From Micromonospora coerulea (GTDB taxonomy: Bacteria > Actinomycetota > Actinomycetes > Mycobacteriales > Micromonosporaceae): DNA of 64,000 nt. Both the position numbers and the translations under genes were made by a program. The stretch lies in the NCBI RefSeq assembly GCF_016598485.1, contig NZ_JAEMUW010000010.1:156835-220834 (forward strand), written 5' to 3'. Of this stretch, positions 1-9,624 are shown piece after piece (the stretch's first letter is position 1; each line of letters starts with the position of its first letter). A model generated the notes under the pieces. It saw only the letters and a list, made by a program, of their open reading frames with translations, had not been told where the DNA came from and did not search any database.

Positions 1-663
1 GACCTCGGATCGGCCCGGATCGGCTGGCCCACGCCGAAGCTCGGCCGCACCGAACTCGCCAGTCAGATCTTCACCGGCACCCACCTGTCCGAGCGGCACC
101 GGGAGATCTTCATCATCGCGTTGGGCGAGCTGATCCTGAGCGCCGGCACGGGGCTGGGCGGCAGCGGCTTCCAGGCCGGCCGGGTGGCCGCGAGCGCCGT
201 CGCGTTCGCCAGCGCCGTCGTGCTCTTTCAGCTCTACTTCCACCGGGTGCGGCAGCTCCTGGCACCGCCCGCCGTCACGGTGGTCGAGCGGGTCCGCTCC
301 GGCACCTCCACCTCGTACAGCCACCTGGTGATGGTGGCCGGGGTGCTGCTCGTCTCGACCAGCGTCTCGCTGGTCATCGACCGGCCGTTCGGTGCCGCGC
401 CGCCCGCCTGGGCCGCCGTCATCCTCGGCGGGCCGGCCCTGTTCCTGATCGGGAGCTGCCTGTTCGACGCCGTGCTCACCGGCCGGGTCCTCTGGTCCCG
501 GGCACTGGGGGTGGTGCTGCTGGGCGCCAGCGCGCCCGCGGCGGCCCTGCTCCCGCCGCTGGCCGTCCTGGTCGGGGCGAACCTGGTCCTGCTGCTCACC
601 CTGGTCTGGGAGACGCTGCCGGCACGCTCACGGCTGGTCCGGGCCACCGTGCCGACCGGGTGA
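1..663 (+). CDS. LtrA family membrane protein, 3' part only
   Basis: The reading frame is open from the first base of the window, so the gene starts upstream; 220 residues of the C-terminal part are visible. The segment near residue 33 (HLSERHREIF, then ALGELIL) is the LtrA signature that also occurs in the two other LtrA proteins here. It is followed by several hydrophobic helices and the ILGGPALFL motif near residue 140. LtrA (low temperature requirement A) proteins are multi-pass membrane proteins first described in Listeria; their biochemical role is not established. The tail overlaps the convergent LtrA gene by 36 bases. Confidence 0.85.
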   Translation, partial: DLGSARIGWPTPKLGRTELASQIFTGTHLSERHREIFIIALGELILSAGTGLGGSGFQAGRVAASAVAFASAVVLFQLYFHRVRQLLAPPAVTVVERVRSGTSTSYSHLVMVAGVLLVSTSVSLVIDRPFGAAPPAWAAVILGGPALFLIGSCLFDAVLTGRVLWSRALGVVLLGASAPAAALLPPLAVLVGANLVLLLTLVWETLPARSRLVRATVPTG

Positions 664-1854
664 GGCTCCCCCGAGCGGCGGTGGCCTCGGCGTGCGGGCG
701 TGCAAACGGGTGCTCACCAGGTTCGCGGCCGCGACCAGGGCCAGGACGGTCATGGCGAGCAGCGCGATCAGCACCGGCGGCAGCAGGGACGAGGCCGGCG
801 CCACTCCGGCCAGCAGGACCAGCCCGGCCAACCGGGACCGGGAGATCCGACCGAACACCGTGTAGTCCAGCACCCCGCGGCCGACCAGGAACAACGCCGG
901 TCCGCCGAGGATGACCGCAGCCCACGAGGCCGGAGTGTCCCCGAACGGACGCACCACGACGAGGTGGCTGGTGACCGCCATGCCGCCGATGCCGGCCACC
1001 ATGATCAGGTGGGTGACCGCGGCCGACTGGGTGAGCAGCGACGGGTTCGTCGACCGCGCGATGGCGTCGGTCAGCAGCTCGCCGGCCCGGTAGATGTAGA
1101 TTCGCCAGGCCAGCACCACGATCAGGAAGACCACCAGCAGGGCCCGGGCCCGATCCAGGGTGTATTCGTTCATGCTGAACGTCGTCCCGGTCACGAAGAG
1201 AGCCGCGCCGAGCGCGACGATGACGAACTGCCGGTACCGCTCGGCGACCCGCTCGCCGACCAGCCGCCACTCCTGCGGCTGGGCCCGCCCCAGTCGGGGC
1301 GCCGGCCAGCCGAGCGAGGCGGCGACGTACTCGACGCCGACAGTTGCCGCCCAGAGCACCAGGCGGGTGGGGCCGGCCGCCAGCCCGCCGCCGACCCAGC
1401 CGACCGCGGCGATGAGGTACCAGAACAGGACCCGGCCGCTGCGGCGCGGCTCGGACGCGTCGCGCCGCAGCAGGAGGTAGTAGCTGCTCGAGCCGAGGTG
1501 GATCACCAGGTAGGTGACCGCGAAGAGCAGGCCCCGCTCGCCGTACGCGTCCGGCGCCGCCGCCGCCAGCAACAGACTGGCGGCCGCCACCCCGATGAAC
1601 TGGACCTGGACCGCGGGCCGCGCCAGGTCGAGGGTGTCCGCGGCCCACGCGGTCACCGCCCAGACGAGGGTGAACGCGAGCAGCAGGACCAGCGTCTCCC
1701 CGACGCCGGTCCAGGTCAGCTTGTCGGCGAGCGTCCTGGCCAGGGCGATCAGCGCGAAGACGTAGACCAGGTCGAAGAAGAGTTCCAGGAACGCCGGCCG
1801 CCCCGGATCCCGCTGGGCCGGGGCAGCCGCACCGGCGCCGCCCTCCGCTGCCAT
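628..1854 (-). CDS. LtrA family integral membrane protein
   Basis: 408 residues, the usual size for the family. After a short Ala/Gly-rich N-terminus come FLELFFDLVYVFA (about residues 22-34), the LtrA entry motif, then roughly ten hydrophobic segments, WRIYIYRAGEL near residue 245 and ILGGPALFLVG near residue 317. A strong ribosome site (GGAGGAGG) sits six or so bases before the ATG. The gene is convergent with the partial LtrA on its 3' side, and their 3' ends overlap by 36 bases. Function in the family is uncertain; there is no catalytic motif visible. The two neighbours are paralogues rather than a recent duplication, as they differ at many positions. Confidence 0.88.
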   Translation of the reverse strand: MAAEGGAGAAAPAQRDPGRPAFLELFFDLVYVFALIALARTLADKLTWTGVGETLVLLLAFTLVWAVTAWAADTLDLARPAVQVQFIGVAAASLLLAAAAPDAYGERGLLFAVTYLVIHLGSSSYYLLLRRDASEPRRSGRVLFWYLIAAVGWVGGGLAAGPTRLVLWAATVGVEYVAASLGWPAPRLGRAQPQEWRLVGERVAERYRQFVIVALGAALFVTGTTFSMNEYTLDRARALLVVFLIVVLAWRIYIYRAGELLTDAIARSTNPSLLTQSAAVTHLIMVAGIGGMAVTSHLVVVRPFGDTPASWAAVILGGPALFLVGRGVLDYTVFGRISRSRLAGLVLLAGVAPASSLLPPVLIALLAMTVLALVAAANLVSTRLHARTPRPPPLGGASPGRHGGPDQP

Positions 1855-2066
1855 CGACCTCCTCCGGGACCGCCGCGCCGCCCTCGTCAGACGACACTAC
1901 GGGCACCGGTTCGACGACAGCCGGACATCGCACGTCATACCCCCGCTAGACGTACTGCCAAAAAGGCTGGTCAAGGTTGGGTGACGACACGACGTAGCTG
2001 GACGTGGTGCTGGGATGGTCCGCGTGTCGAACCACGACGGCGGCGTACTCCCGCAGCTCCACCCGC

Positions 2067-2100
2067 TCCTGGGCGGGCCGTGACAACGGCCCGCCCAGGA
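2067..2100 (-). terminator. Perfect hairpin after the GH92 gene
   Basis: A perfect 15-bp inverted repeat with a four-base loop (GACA): left arm 2067-2081, right arm 2086-2100. It starts 20 bases past the stop of the GH92 gene. There is no clear U-tract, which is common for actinomycete terminators. Probably the transcription terminator of the mannosidase gene. Confidence 0.75.
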
Positions 2101-2120
2101 CGGCTCTGCTACCGCCGGAC

Positions 2121-5100
2121 TCAGCTCGGGCCGGTCACGGTGAAGGGCAGGGCAACCCGCGTCACCGAATCGGCGCCCGCCAGCGTGATGCTGGTCGAGC
2201 CCACCCCCGCAGTCCCAGGAACGCTCACGGTCACGCCAGCGATGACGCCGTCACCATTCGCGCGCACGGTGCTGGATGCGAGGCCGTCACCGAAGCTGAT
2301 GGTGAGCGCCTCATTCGGCGCGAATCCGGAACCGTCGACCGTGATCGACGTACCGCGCGGTCCCGACGTGGTCGACAGCGCCACCTGCGGTTGATATGTC
2401 GGCACTTCCGGCTGCCCGGTCACCCGGACGGTCGCCGTCGCCGGTGTCCGCGAGGACGCGCCGGTGGCGGTGACGGCATACCGGCCAGGCTCCCCGTCAG
2501 GAGACGTCGCGATCGACGCATGTACCGCTCCCGCCGTGGAGGCCGCGACCGTCATGCTCCGCGAGGGGTCGGTGCCGACGGTCACGGTCACCTGCTCGCC
2601 CGCGGCGAATCCGCGGCCGTTGACGGTGATCGCGTCACCGGCGGCGAAGGTGGCGGACGCGGACACCGCGATCGTCGGCTGAGGTCCGCCACCCGCCACG
2701 GTCACGGTGAAGGTCTCAGTGCTGCTCGACAGGCTGTCCCATGCGGTGACGTGCACCGGGTACGTGCCCTCCTGCGCGTAGGTGTGCTGTCCGCTCATCG
2801 CACCCGTCGGGCCGACCGTGACGTCGTCCGGAAGCGTGCCGTCGCCCCATTGGACGCGCGCGTGGTAGCCCGTCGTGTCGGGAGCGCCGCCGGTCACCGA
2901 GCCGAGGTTCGCCGAGAGCACCTGCCCGGCGATGGCCGTCTGGTCCTTCGGAGCGGCGGTCGCCAGCGCGGCGGCCGGCGTGCCGTCGTCGGCGATGGCG
3001 AACACGTGGATCCGGCCCGCCGAGCCGGGGTCGCCGGTCTGCGTCGGCAGGGTCACCGAGACGAGCGTCTTGCCCGCCGGGATCTGGTACGGCGTGGTGG
3101 CGAACAGGAACGGCTGTGCGCCGTCCCGGCTCGTGCCGCTCAGCCGGTACGCGGCCTTGGCGACGACGATGTTGCCGTAGGACGGGGTGCCGTTGGCGTT
3201 GCCACCCAGCGTCCAGTCACTCATCTGGATCGGGATGCTGGCAGTGCTGCGGTCGCTGAACGTCGCCGTGCCGGTGGTGCTCTGGTTGCCCTGCGTGCCG
3301 GCGCCGATGAACGAGATGCTCCTGGCGTCGGCCGGAAGCTGGAGAACGACCGTCCTACCATTGCCGGTCGCGTCGTCCGGCTGCCCGGCCGGGATCGCCG
3401 GCAGCGTGAAGTGCAGCGCCGTTCCGGGTACCTGGTGCTGCTGGCCCTGGGTCACGCCGGCCGCCGCGAGGGCGGCCCGCGAGTACGCCCACGACTTGGC
3501 GTCGCAGTTCGCCGCGAGGGTGCCTTCGTCGCCGATGCAGACGGTGTCGAATGCGGCGGTGAGGCCGGAACTCGGCGCGTAGGCCACATCGACACCGACC
3601 GTTGCCGAGCTCTGGCTGCTTCCGTCGGTCACCGTGACGCCGGCCTGGTAGTAACCCGGCTTGGCGTAGGTGTGGGAGCCGCTGACGCTGTACACGGCGC
3701 GCGAGCTCACGGACAGGGTGCCTGCGGTGGCCGGCGAGCCGTCACCCCAGTCGATCGTGGCCTGGTAGCCGGTGGCGGTGCCCCCGGTGACGGTGGCCAG
3801 CGGCACCGACACCGCGGCGCCGGAGGTGGCGTGCACGCTGCTCGCGGCGGTGACCGCGACGGCGCCGCCGCCAAGCAGGACGTCGCCGCCGGCGAGCAAC
3901 TCGATCTCGGCGAGGGTCGGCCGCGCGGCGCCGACCGTCTTCGTCACGGCCAGGCGGAACTGCGCGAACTGCCCCGGATCGCTGATTTTGAACGGCCGGG
4001 TCTGGTCGCGCCACCGGAACGCCTCGCCGCTGCGGGAATCGACGGTGGCCCAGGTGATCCCATCGTCGGAGCCCTGCAACTGCCAATCCGTCGGGTCGCC
4101 CGCGCTCGCTCCTGAGGTGAGGGTGTAGTAGGTCGGCATCTGCTTGCTGCCGCGGAACACCCAGGTTATCTGCGGGGTGCCGGTGGCGAAGGTCAGCTGG
4201 GTGGTCGAGGAGTCGTCGAACAGCTTGGCGGCGTCCTGTCCGCCGCTCACGGTGGCGGTGCCGAGACCGGGTCCGGTGGCGTCCTGCAACGGCTTGGCCA
4301 CGGCGTTGCCCTTGGTCAGTGACGGCGGCGCGTCGTCCTGGCCGGTGCCCCAGGACGACGGGTCGGGCCCCATCTGGAAGTCGATCGTGCCGCCGCGGGC
4401 GAGGACGGACGAATCGATGGAGACCGCGCGCTGCGCCTTCCCGTTGACCGCCACGCTCTGCACGTAGACGTTCCGGGTGCTGTTGTTCCGCGCGTTGACG
4501 ACGATGTCGCCACTGCTCCGGTGGACGGTCATCCTGGTGAACTGCGGCGAACCGATGGCCCAGTTGGAGGAGCCGGCCTGTAGCGGGTAGATGCCCAGCG
4601 CGCTGAGGATGTACCACGACGACATCTCGCCGTTGTCCTCGTCGCCCGGGTAGCCCTGGCCGATCTCGCTGCCGACGTAGAGGCGCTGCAGGATTTCCCG
4701 CACGATCGCCTGCGTCTTGGCCGGCGCGCCAACGAAGTCGTACATGTACGGGGTGTGGTGCGACGGCTGGTTGCTCATGCCGAGCTGGCCCATGCGCACC
4801 GCACGCGCCTCGAGCATCTCGTGGATCGTTCCGCCGTACCCGCCCGGATGGTCGGCGTTCTCCGGGGTGGCGAAGAACTCGTCGAGCTTCTGCTCCAGCG
4901 CCTTCCGCCCGCCGTACAGGTTGGCGAGCCCCTGACCGTCCTGCGGCGCGGTGAACGCGTAGTTCCACCCGTCGGTCTCGGTGTAGACGCCACCCCAGTC
5001 CAGCGGATCGCCGGCCACGAAGGTGCCGGCCGCATCGCGGCCCTGGAAGAACTTCGTCTTCGCATCGAAGAGGTTGACGTAGTTGCGGGCCCGCTGCAGG

Positions 5101-7745
5101 AAGTACCGCGACTCCTCGTTGAGCCGGTCGCGCTCCGACTTCGGCGTGGCCGGGTCGTTGGCCAGGGCCGCGCCCATGTTGCCGATGCCGTAGTCGTTGA
5201 TGAAGCCTTCCAACGCCCACGACACCGACTCCCCGGTTGAAGTCGGTGTGTAACCGAGGAACAGGGAGGTCTCGATGCCCTTGCGGCCGACCTCGCTGCG
5301 CCCGGACGCCACGGTCGCGTCCTTGACCGCCGCGTCGTAGGCGCCGAGCGGGTCGGGCAGCTCGACGCCGCTGAGGTAGGCCTGGGCCATCGCGACGTCC
5401 GCGCTGGTGCCGGTCATCAGGTCGGCGTAGCCGGGCGACGACCAGCGGGCGATCCACCCGCCGTCGCGGTACTGCTGGACGAACCCGTCGGCGATCCTGG
5501 CTGCGACGTCGGGGTACAACAGCGAGTACGCGGGCCACACGGTGCGGTAGGTGTCCCAGAACCCGTTGTTGACGTAGATCTGCCCGTCGACGATCTTCGC
5601 GCCGGTCCGCGTGGCGGTCGACGTGCCGGTCGGCGGTGACACCGGGCTCGCGTACTGCCAGTGCGGCGCGGCGGCGGTGCCGGTGTTCTCCGACTGCGAG
5701 TTCGGATACAGGTTCAGCCGGTACAGGTTCGAGTACAGCGTCACCAGCTGCATCTCGGTCGCACCCTCAACGTCGATCCGGCCGAGCCGGTCCTCCCATG
5801 CCGCGGTGGCGGCCGCGTGGACCTGGTCGAGGCTGTTGCCGGTGACCTCCAGGTCGAGATTCCGCCGTGCCTGGTCGACCGAGATGAACGACGTCGCGAT
5901 GCGCAGCGTCACCTGCCGGTTCTCTGAGGTGTCGAAGGTGGCGGACGTGGCGGAGGACGTCGTCGGCGCCCGGTCGAAGGTGCCGGAGACGAACATCCGG
6001 CTGCGACCGGCCGACAGGCCGCTTCCGTTGTCGACCCAGCCGGTGAACGTGCCGTCCGTACCGATGGTGAACGTGCCGTTGTAGAAGACGAGGCTTCCGG
6101 TGGCCTGCCCGGACGGGAAGGTGAAGGCCATGATCCCGCCGTGGTCGGTGGGCGACAGCTGCGCGATCAGGCCGTTCTGCAGGGTGACCTGGTAGAAGTC
6201 CGGCCGCGCGATCTCGTCGTCGTGGCTGAAGGCGAGCGCCCGGCGGCTGGGCGCTCCGGTGAGCGATCCGCCCGCCGGCACCGGCATGACCGACATCTGG
6301 TCACGATCACCCATCCACGGGCTGGGCTCGTGCGAGATCGCAAGTCCCTGCAGCGTGGGCAGATTGGCCGCGTTGTTGTTCCGCTGGTACTCGTACTCCC
6401 AGCTGTTCGAGGTGGCACTGGTGACGGGCGTGAAGAAGTTGAAGCCGTTCGGCATCGCCGAGATCGGCAGGTTGTTGCCTCGCGAGAACGAGCCCGACGC
6501 GTTGGTTCCGCGCCGCGTGTCGACGTAACTGGTCAGGCGGGAGCCGTCGATCGGTGTCGGAGCGGCCGCCAGCGTGATGTCGTCGAGCCAGCCCTGGAAG
6601 CGGGTCGAGGTCGTCGCATGGGGATTGTCGTAGGCGAGCAGGACGCGGTCGATCGTCTTGCCGTTCGCGACCGCTCCGATGTCGGACTGCACCGCGTTCC
6701 ACTGGTCGGCGTAGAGCACCTTCGACGCGCCCTGCCCGGCGGCCGTGAGCGGGTATCCGTGCTGGTCCACGGGCGAAAGCAGGCTGAGGTAGCCGCCGTC
6801 GGTGAAGTGCAGGTCGAGCGCCGCATAGGTGGACGGATACTGGGTGTCCTGGCCGGTGAACTCAGGGAAGATCTTGTAGGACAACCGGGTCTTCGGCCCG
6901 ACCGGGATGTCGACGTCGAACACCCTGTTGGTCGCGTACGAGCGGCCGTCGACCTCGGCGCCGCCCGAGTATCGCAGCGACGCCAGCCCGGTGAATCCCG
7001 CCCCAGGTTTCATGTTGTGGCCACTGACCGGACCGGTGCCGGCGACACTGCCCATCGGGGTGGCCGGCGGCTTGACGTTCGAGCCGTCGCTGATGTCCCA
7101 GTCGGCGAGCTGGATGAGGGAGTCACCGGAGTTCGCGGAGACATTCAGGCGGTAGTAGCCGTAGGCGGTCGTGTTGGTGAAGCTGTAGGTGTTCGTGGCG
7201 AACCGCCCGCTGAAGCTCTGTCCTGTCTGCCTGTTCAGGTCGGTCCACGTGTTGCCGTCGGTGGACCCCTGCACCGTGAAGTCCTTGGGGTCACGGGTCG
7301 GGGCGTCGTTCGCGGAGGTCAGCGCGTACCGCACCACCGCCGCCGGCCTGGCCAGCTGGTAGGTCACCCAGCCGGTCGGGTTGAACGCCAGCCACTTGGT
7401 GGAGGCATTGCCGTCCGTGAGGTTCGCGGCGGTTTCGTTCGGCGGGTTCTCGGCGCTCGCGGTCACCGCATCGACTTGGCCGAGCAGGCTGCCGGGCAAC
7501 CCGGTGGGGCTCGAGCCGCTCAGGTTCGCCTGGACCGGCTTACCGCTCGCGTCGACCTCCACAGTGCTCGCCGCGGGTTGCGGGTCCGCCGACTCGAACG
7601 AGGAGCTGAAGTTGCCGGACAGTGCCGTAGTGGGCGCGGCAGTCGCCGGGGGTGCGGCGACGAGCAGTCCCGCCGGCAGCAAAACCGCAGCTGCCGTGGC
7701 GAACAGCGCTCGCACCCCTGGTGCTGACCCGGGGATCTCGGCCAT
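2121..7745 (-). CDS. Secreted GH92 alpha-mannosidase with F5/8C-like, PKD and Ig-like modules
   Basis: 1874 residues. Start chosen at the ATG with GAAGGAG seven bases upstream, which gives a clean signal peptide (cleavage after ATA/APA near residue 36); an upstream in-frame ATG at 7847 lacks this. Modules in order: discoidin (F5/8C)-like about 95-220 (NLTDGNASTKW); a galactose-binding-like segment about 235-395; GH92 about 403-1100; a second F5/8C-like segment about 1150-1300; PKD; an NPCBM-like segment; PKD; two Ig/IPT-like repeats. GH92 marks are GFWDTYRTVWP near 728 and GDEDNGEMSSWY at 1034-1045. The family comprises calcium-dependent exo-alpha-mannosidases acting on mannans and N-glycans; here the enzyme would act outside the cell. 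The exact linkage cannot be read from the sequence. Confidence 0.93.
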   Translation of the reverse strand: MAEIPGSAPGVRALFATAAAVLLPAGLLVAAPPATAAPTTALSGNFSSSFESADPQPAASTVEVDASGKPVQANLSGSSPTGLPGSLLGQVDAVTASAENPPNETAANLTDGNASTKWLAFNPTGWVTYQLARPAAVVRYALTSANDAPTRDPKDFTVQGSTDGNTWTDLNRQTGQSFSGRFATNTYSFTNTTAYGYYRLNVSANSGDSLIQLADWDISDGSNVKPPATPMGSVAGTGPVSGHNMKPGAGFTGLASLRYSGGAEVDGRSYATNRVFDVDIPVGPKTRLSYKIFPEFTGQDTQYPSTYAALDLHFTDGGYLSLLSPVDQHGYPLTAAGQGASKVLYADQWNAVQSDIGAVANGKTIDRVLLAYDNPHATTSTRFQGWLDDITLAAAPTPIDGSRLTSYVDTRRGTNASGSFSRGNNLPISAMPNGFNFFTPVTSATSNSWEYEYQRNNNAANLPTLQGLAISHEPSPWMGDRDQMSVMPVPAGGSLTGAPSRRALAFSHDDEIARPDFYQVTLQNGLIAQLSPTDHGGIMAFTFPSGQATGSLVFYNGTFTIGTDGTFTGWVDNGSGLSAGRSRMFVSGTFDRAPTTSSATSATFDTSENRQVTLRIATSFISVDQARRNLDLEVTGNSLDQVHAAATAAWEDRLGRIDVEGATEMQLVTLYSNLYRLNLYPNSQSENTGTAAAPHWQYASPVSPPTGTSTATRTGAKIVDGQIYVNNGFWDTYRTVWPAYSLLYPDVAARIADGFVQQYRDGGWIARWSSPGYADLMTGTSADVAMAQAYLSGVELPDPLGAYDAAVKDATVASGRSEVGRKGIETSLFLGYTPTSTGESVSWALEGFINDYGIGNMGAALANDPATPKSERDRLNEESRYFLQRARNYVNLFDAKTKFFQGRDAAGTFVAGDPLDWGGVYTETDGWNYAFTAPQDGQGLANLYGGRKALEQKLDEFFATPENADHPGGYGGTIHEMLEARAVRMGQLGMSNQPSHHTPYMYDFVGAPAKTQAIVREILQRLYVGSEIGQGYPGDEDNGEMSSWYILSALGIYPLQAGSSNWAIGSPQFTRMTVHRSSGDIVVNARNNSTRNVYVQSVAVNGKAQRAVSIDSSVLARGGTIDFQMGPDPSSWGTGQDDAPPSLTKGNAVAKPLQDATGPGLGTATVSGGQDAAKLFDDSSTTQLTFATGTPQITWVFRGSKQMPTYYTLTSGASAGDPTDWQLQGSDDGITWATVDSRSGEAFRWRDQTRPFKISDPGQFAQFRLAVTKTVGAARPTLAEIELLAGGDVLLGGGAVAVTAASSVHATSGAAVSVPLATVTGGTATGYQATIDWGDGSPATAGTLSVSSRAVYSVSGSHTYAKPGYYQAGVTVTDGSSQSSATVGVDVAYAPSSGLTAAFDTVCIGDEGTLAANCDAKSWAYSRAALAAAGVTQGQQHQVPGTALHFTLPAIPAGQPDDATGNGRTVVLQLPADARSISFIGAGTQGNQSTTGTATFSDRSTASIPIQMSDWTLGGNANGTPSYGNIVVAKAAYRLSGTSRDGAQPFLFATTPYQIPAGKTLVSVTLPTQTGDPGSAGRIHVFAIADDGTPAAALATAAPKDQTAIAGQVLSANLGSVTGGAPDTTGYHARVQWGDGTLPDDVTVGPTGAMSGQHTYAQEGTYPVHVTAWDSLSSSTETFTVTVAGGGPQPTIAVSASATFAAGDAITVNGRGFAAGEQVTVTVGTDPSRSMTVAASTAGAVHASIATSPDGEPGRYAVTATGASSRTPATATVRVTGQPEVPTYQPQVALSTTSGPRGTSITVDGSGFAPNEALTISFGDGLASSTVRANGDGVIAGVTVSVPGTAGVGSTSITLAGADSVTRVALPFTVTGPS

Positions 7746-7833
7746 GCACTCTCCTTCGGAGTTTCCCCTGCGGCATGACATCGTTGTCACCGAGACTCGT
7801 GAGCTACGAAGGCAGGCGCAGGGACTGCCGCTG

Positions 7834-7863
7834 ATAGTTCCGGGCAAGCCACGACCATGTCAA
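7834..7863 (-). promoter_or_regulatory. Candidate promoter for the GH92 gene
   Basis: On the minus strand a perfect -35 hexamer TTGACA (7858-7863) is followed after 18 bases by AACTAT (7834-7839), a weak -10 match. It lies about 90 bases upstream of the chosen start. The -35 match is exact, the -10 is not, so this is only a candidate. Confidence 0.4.
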
Positions 7864-8285
7864 TGGGTTGATCAAAGCGAAACAGGCCGTCGCCGACGGA
7901 TGACCGCACTGCTGCCTGCGCCGCAAGGCATCAATCCCCGCCCTCGCCGGCCTCGACGCCGGCCTCGCTCCGTCATCCTGGCCGCGCTCCGATCAGCCGC
8001 CCTCGCGCCTACGCCGGAGTACGACGACCACCCGGACGACTGGCAGACCGCACACGTCGGCCTGCGAAAATCGGCCAGGCCGACAGCGGCGAAACCTTCT
8101 GGCACGACGGCAAGGGCGTGGCCGGGCAGCCGGGCCACTTTGGACGGACGGGCCGACAGCCGGCCGGGTTCGCCCCTTCGGCCTATCGACGAGCACAGCG
8201 ACTGGCATCTATGGTCATCGTGCTCAATGGAACGATCCTCGTGACACGGGGTGAACTGACGGGTCGGGAGCATGGGGGGACGATC
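7864..8285. other. Intergenic region between GH92 and haloperoxidase genes
   Basis: About 420 bases between two divergent secreted-enzyme genes. Open frames on both strands lack family resemblance and plausible starts, so I see no supported gene. It should carry the promoter of the haloperoxidase gene, but I cannot pick a convincing -35/-10 pair. Confidence 0.5.
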
Positions 8286-9572
8286 GTGACAAGCAGACGT
8301 CGAAGGGTTCGCACACTGCTGTGTACGAGCCTCACCGCAGTCCTGGCAGCCGGGTCGCCGCTCGCATTCGCGCCACCCTCCGCGCAGGCGGCAACCGCCG
8401 CGACCCCCGCGGATTCCGTCATCACCTGGGACCTCAACGCCGAGACTGCGATCTGGGACGTCGCGCGTCAGGCACCGCAGGTTCAATCACGCAGCGCCGC
8501 GATGGTGCACGGAGCCATCTACGACGCGGTGAACGCGATCGCCGGTAGCCCCTACCAGCCGTATCTGGTCGCACCGCCCGCCGACGGGCGCGAGTCCACC
8601 GACGCGGCCGTCGCCACCGCGGCCTATCAGGTGCTGAACGCCATCTTCCCGAACCAGCACGACACGCTGCGGGCGCAGTACGACCAATCGCTGGCCGCAC
8701 TGCCGAACGGTCCTGCCACGCAACGGGGAATCGACGTCGGCACTCAGGCTGCCGCCGCAATGATCACTGCCCGGCAGAACGACGGCGCGTTCGGACCGCA
8801 GACCTTCGCCGTGGGTACCGAACCCGGCCAGTGGCGGCCGACGCCGCCGTTCTTCGCCAACGACGGGGGCTGGGTCGGCCACCTGACCCCGTTTCTCCTC
8901 CCCAGCGCGTCGACCTTCCGCACGTCCGGGCCGCCCGCGCTCACGAGCGCCCAGTACGCCGAGGACTACAACGAGATCAAGGCGGTGGGCTCGGCTTCCA
9001 GCACCGTCCGCACGGCTGACCAGACGGATGCGGCGATCTGGTGGCACGACCGGCGTCTCGGCGAGTGGGAGATCAAGCGCCAACTCGTGACGACCCAACG
9101 GCTGAATGCTCTCGAGGCCGCACGTATGTTCGCGATGGTGGACCTCGCCGAAGCGGACGCGGTGATCGCGTGCTTCAACGAGAAGGAGGCATGGAGCCGC
9201 TGGCGTCCCGTCACCGCGATTCAACTGGGCCACACCGATGGCAACCCGGACACCATCGCCGATCCCAGCTGGACTCCCCTGCTTGTCACGCCACCACACC
9301 CGGACTACACCTCCGGGCACACCTGCAACACCGGCGCGACCATGTCGGCGCTGGCCTACTTCTTCGGCCGGGACAACATCTCGTTCAGCGCGTACAGCAG
9401 CGACTCCGGCACGCGAAGGTACTTCACCAGCTTCTCCCAGGCGCTCACCGAGGTCATCGACGCACGAGTCTGGGGAGGCATCCACACCCGCAGCGCCGAC
9501 CTGCAGGGGGCGCGCATCGGCCTGGCGACCACGGCCTACATGATCCGGCACTACTTCCGCCCGCTGGGGTAA
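8286..9572 (+). CDS. Secreted vanadium-dependent haloperoxidase-like phosphatase-fold protein
   Basis: 428 residues from the GTG preceded by GGGGGGAC. This start yields an arginine-rich N-terminus, hydrophobic core and signal cleavage near APPSAQA; the longer frame back to 8118 would bury the signal peptide. The PAP2/vanadium chloroperoxidase fingerprint is present: KEAWSRWRP (about residue 300; Lys and Arg bind vanadate/phosphate), HPDYTSGH (about 338; Ser, Gly and the acid-base His), and RVWGGIHTRSAD (about 394; Arg and the vanadate-liganding His). Known members oxidise halides with peroxide, or act as acid phosphatases. Export fits a role outside the membrane. Which activity this one has is not visible. 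It is divergent from the GH92 gene. Confidence 0.85.
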   Translation: MTSRRRRVRTLLCTSLTAVLAAGSPLAFAPPSAQAATAATPADSVITWDLNAETAIWDVARQAPQVQSRSAAMVHGAIYDAVNAIAGSPYQPYLVAPPADGRESTDAAVATAAYQVLNAIFPNQHDTLRAQYDQSLAALPNGPATQRGIDVGTQAAAAMITARQNDGAFGPQTFAVGTEPGQWRPTPPFFANDGGWVGHLTPFLLPSASTFRTSGPPALTSAQYAEDYNEIKAVGSASSTVRTADQTDAAIWWHDRRLGEWEIKRQLVTTQRLNALEAARMFAMVDLAEADAVIACFNEKEAWSRWRPVTAIQLGHTDGNPDTIADPSWTPLLVTPPHPDYTSGHTCNTGATMSALAYFFGRDNISFSAYSSDSGTRRYFTSFSQALTEVIDARVWGGIHTRSADLQGARIGLATTAYMIRHYFRPLG

Positions 9573-9624
9573 CTTCCCGCCAAGCACTCCAGGCTCGGCG
9601 TGTCAGGCCGGACCGGCTACTCCC

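Noticed and set aside
700..2394. 564-codon plus-strand frame opposite LtrA
   Set aside because: Gln/Arg/Gly-rich shadow of the LtrA gene on the minus strand.
3742..7727. Long open frames in other phases and on the plus strand of the GH92 gene
   Set aside because: No motif, and Arg/Gly-rich composition; the GH92 frame has domain matches throughout.
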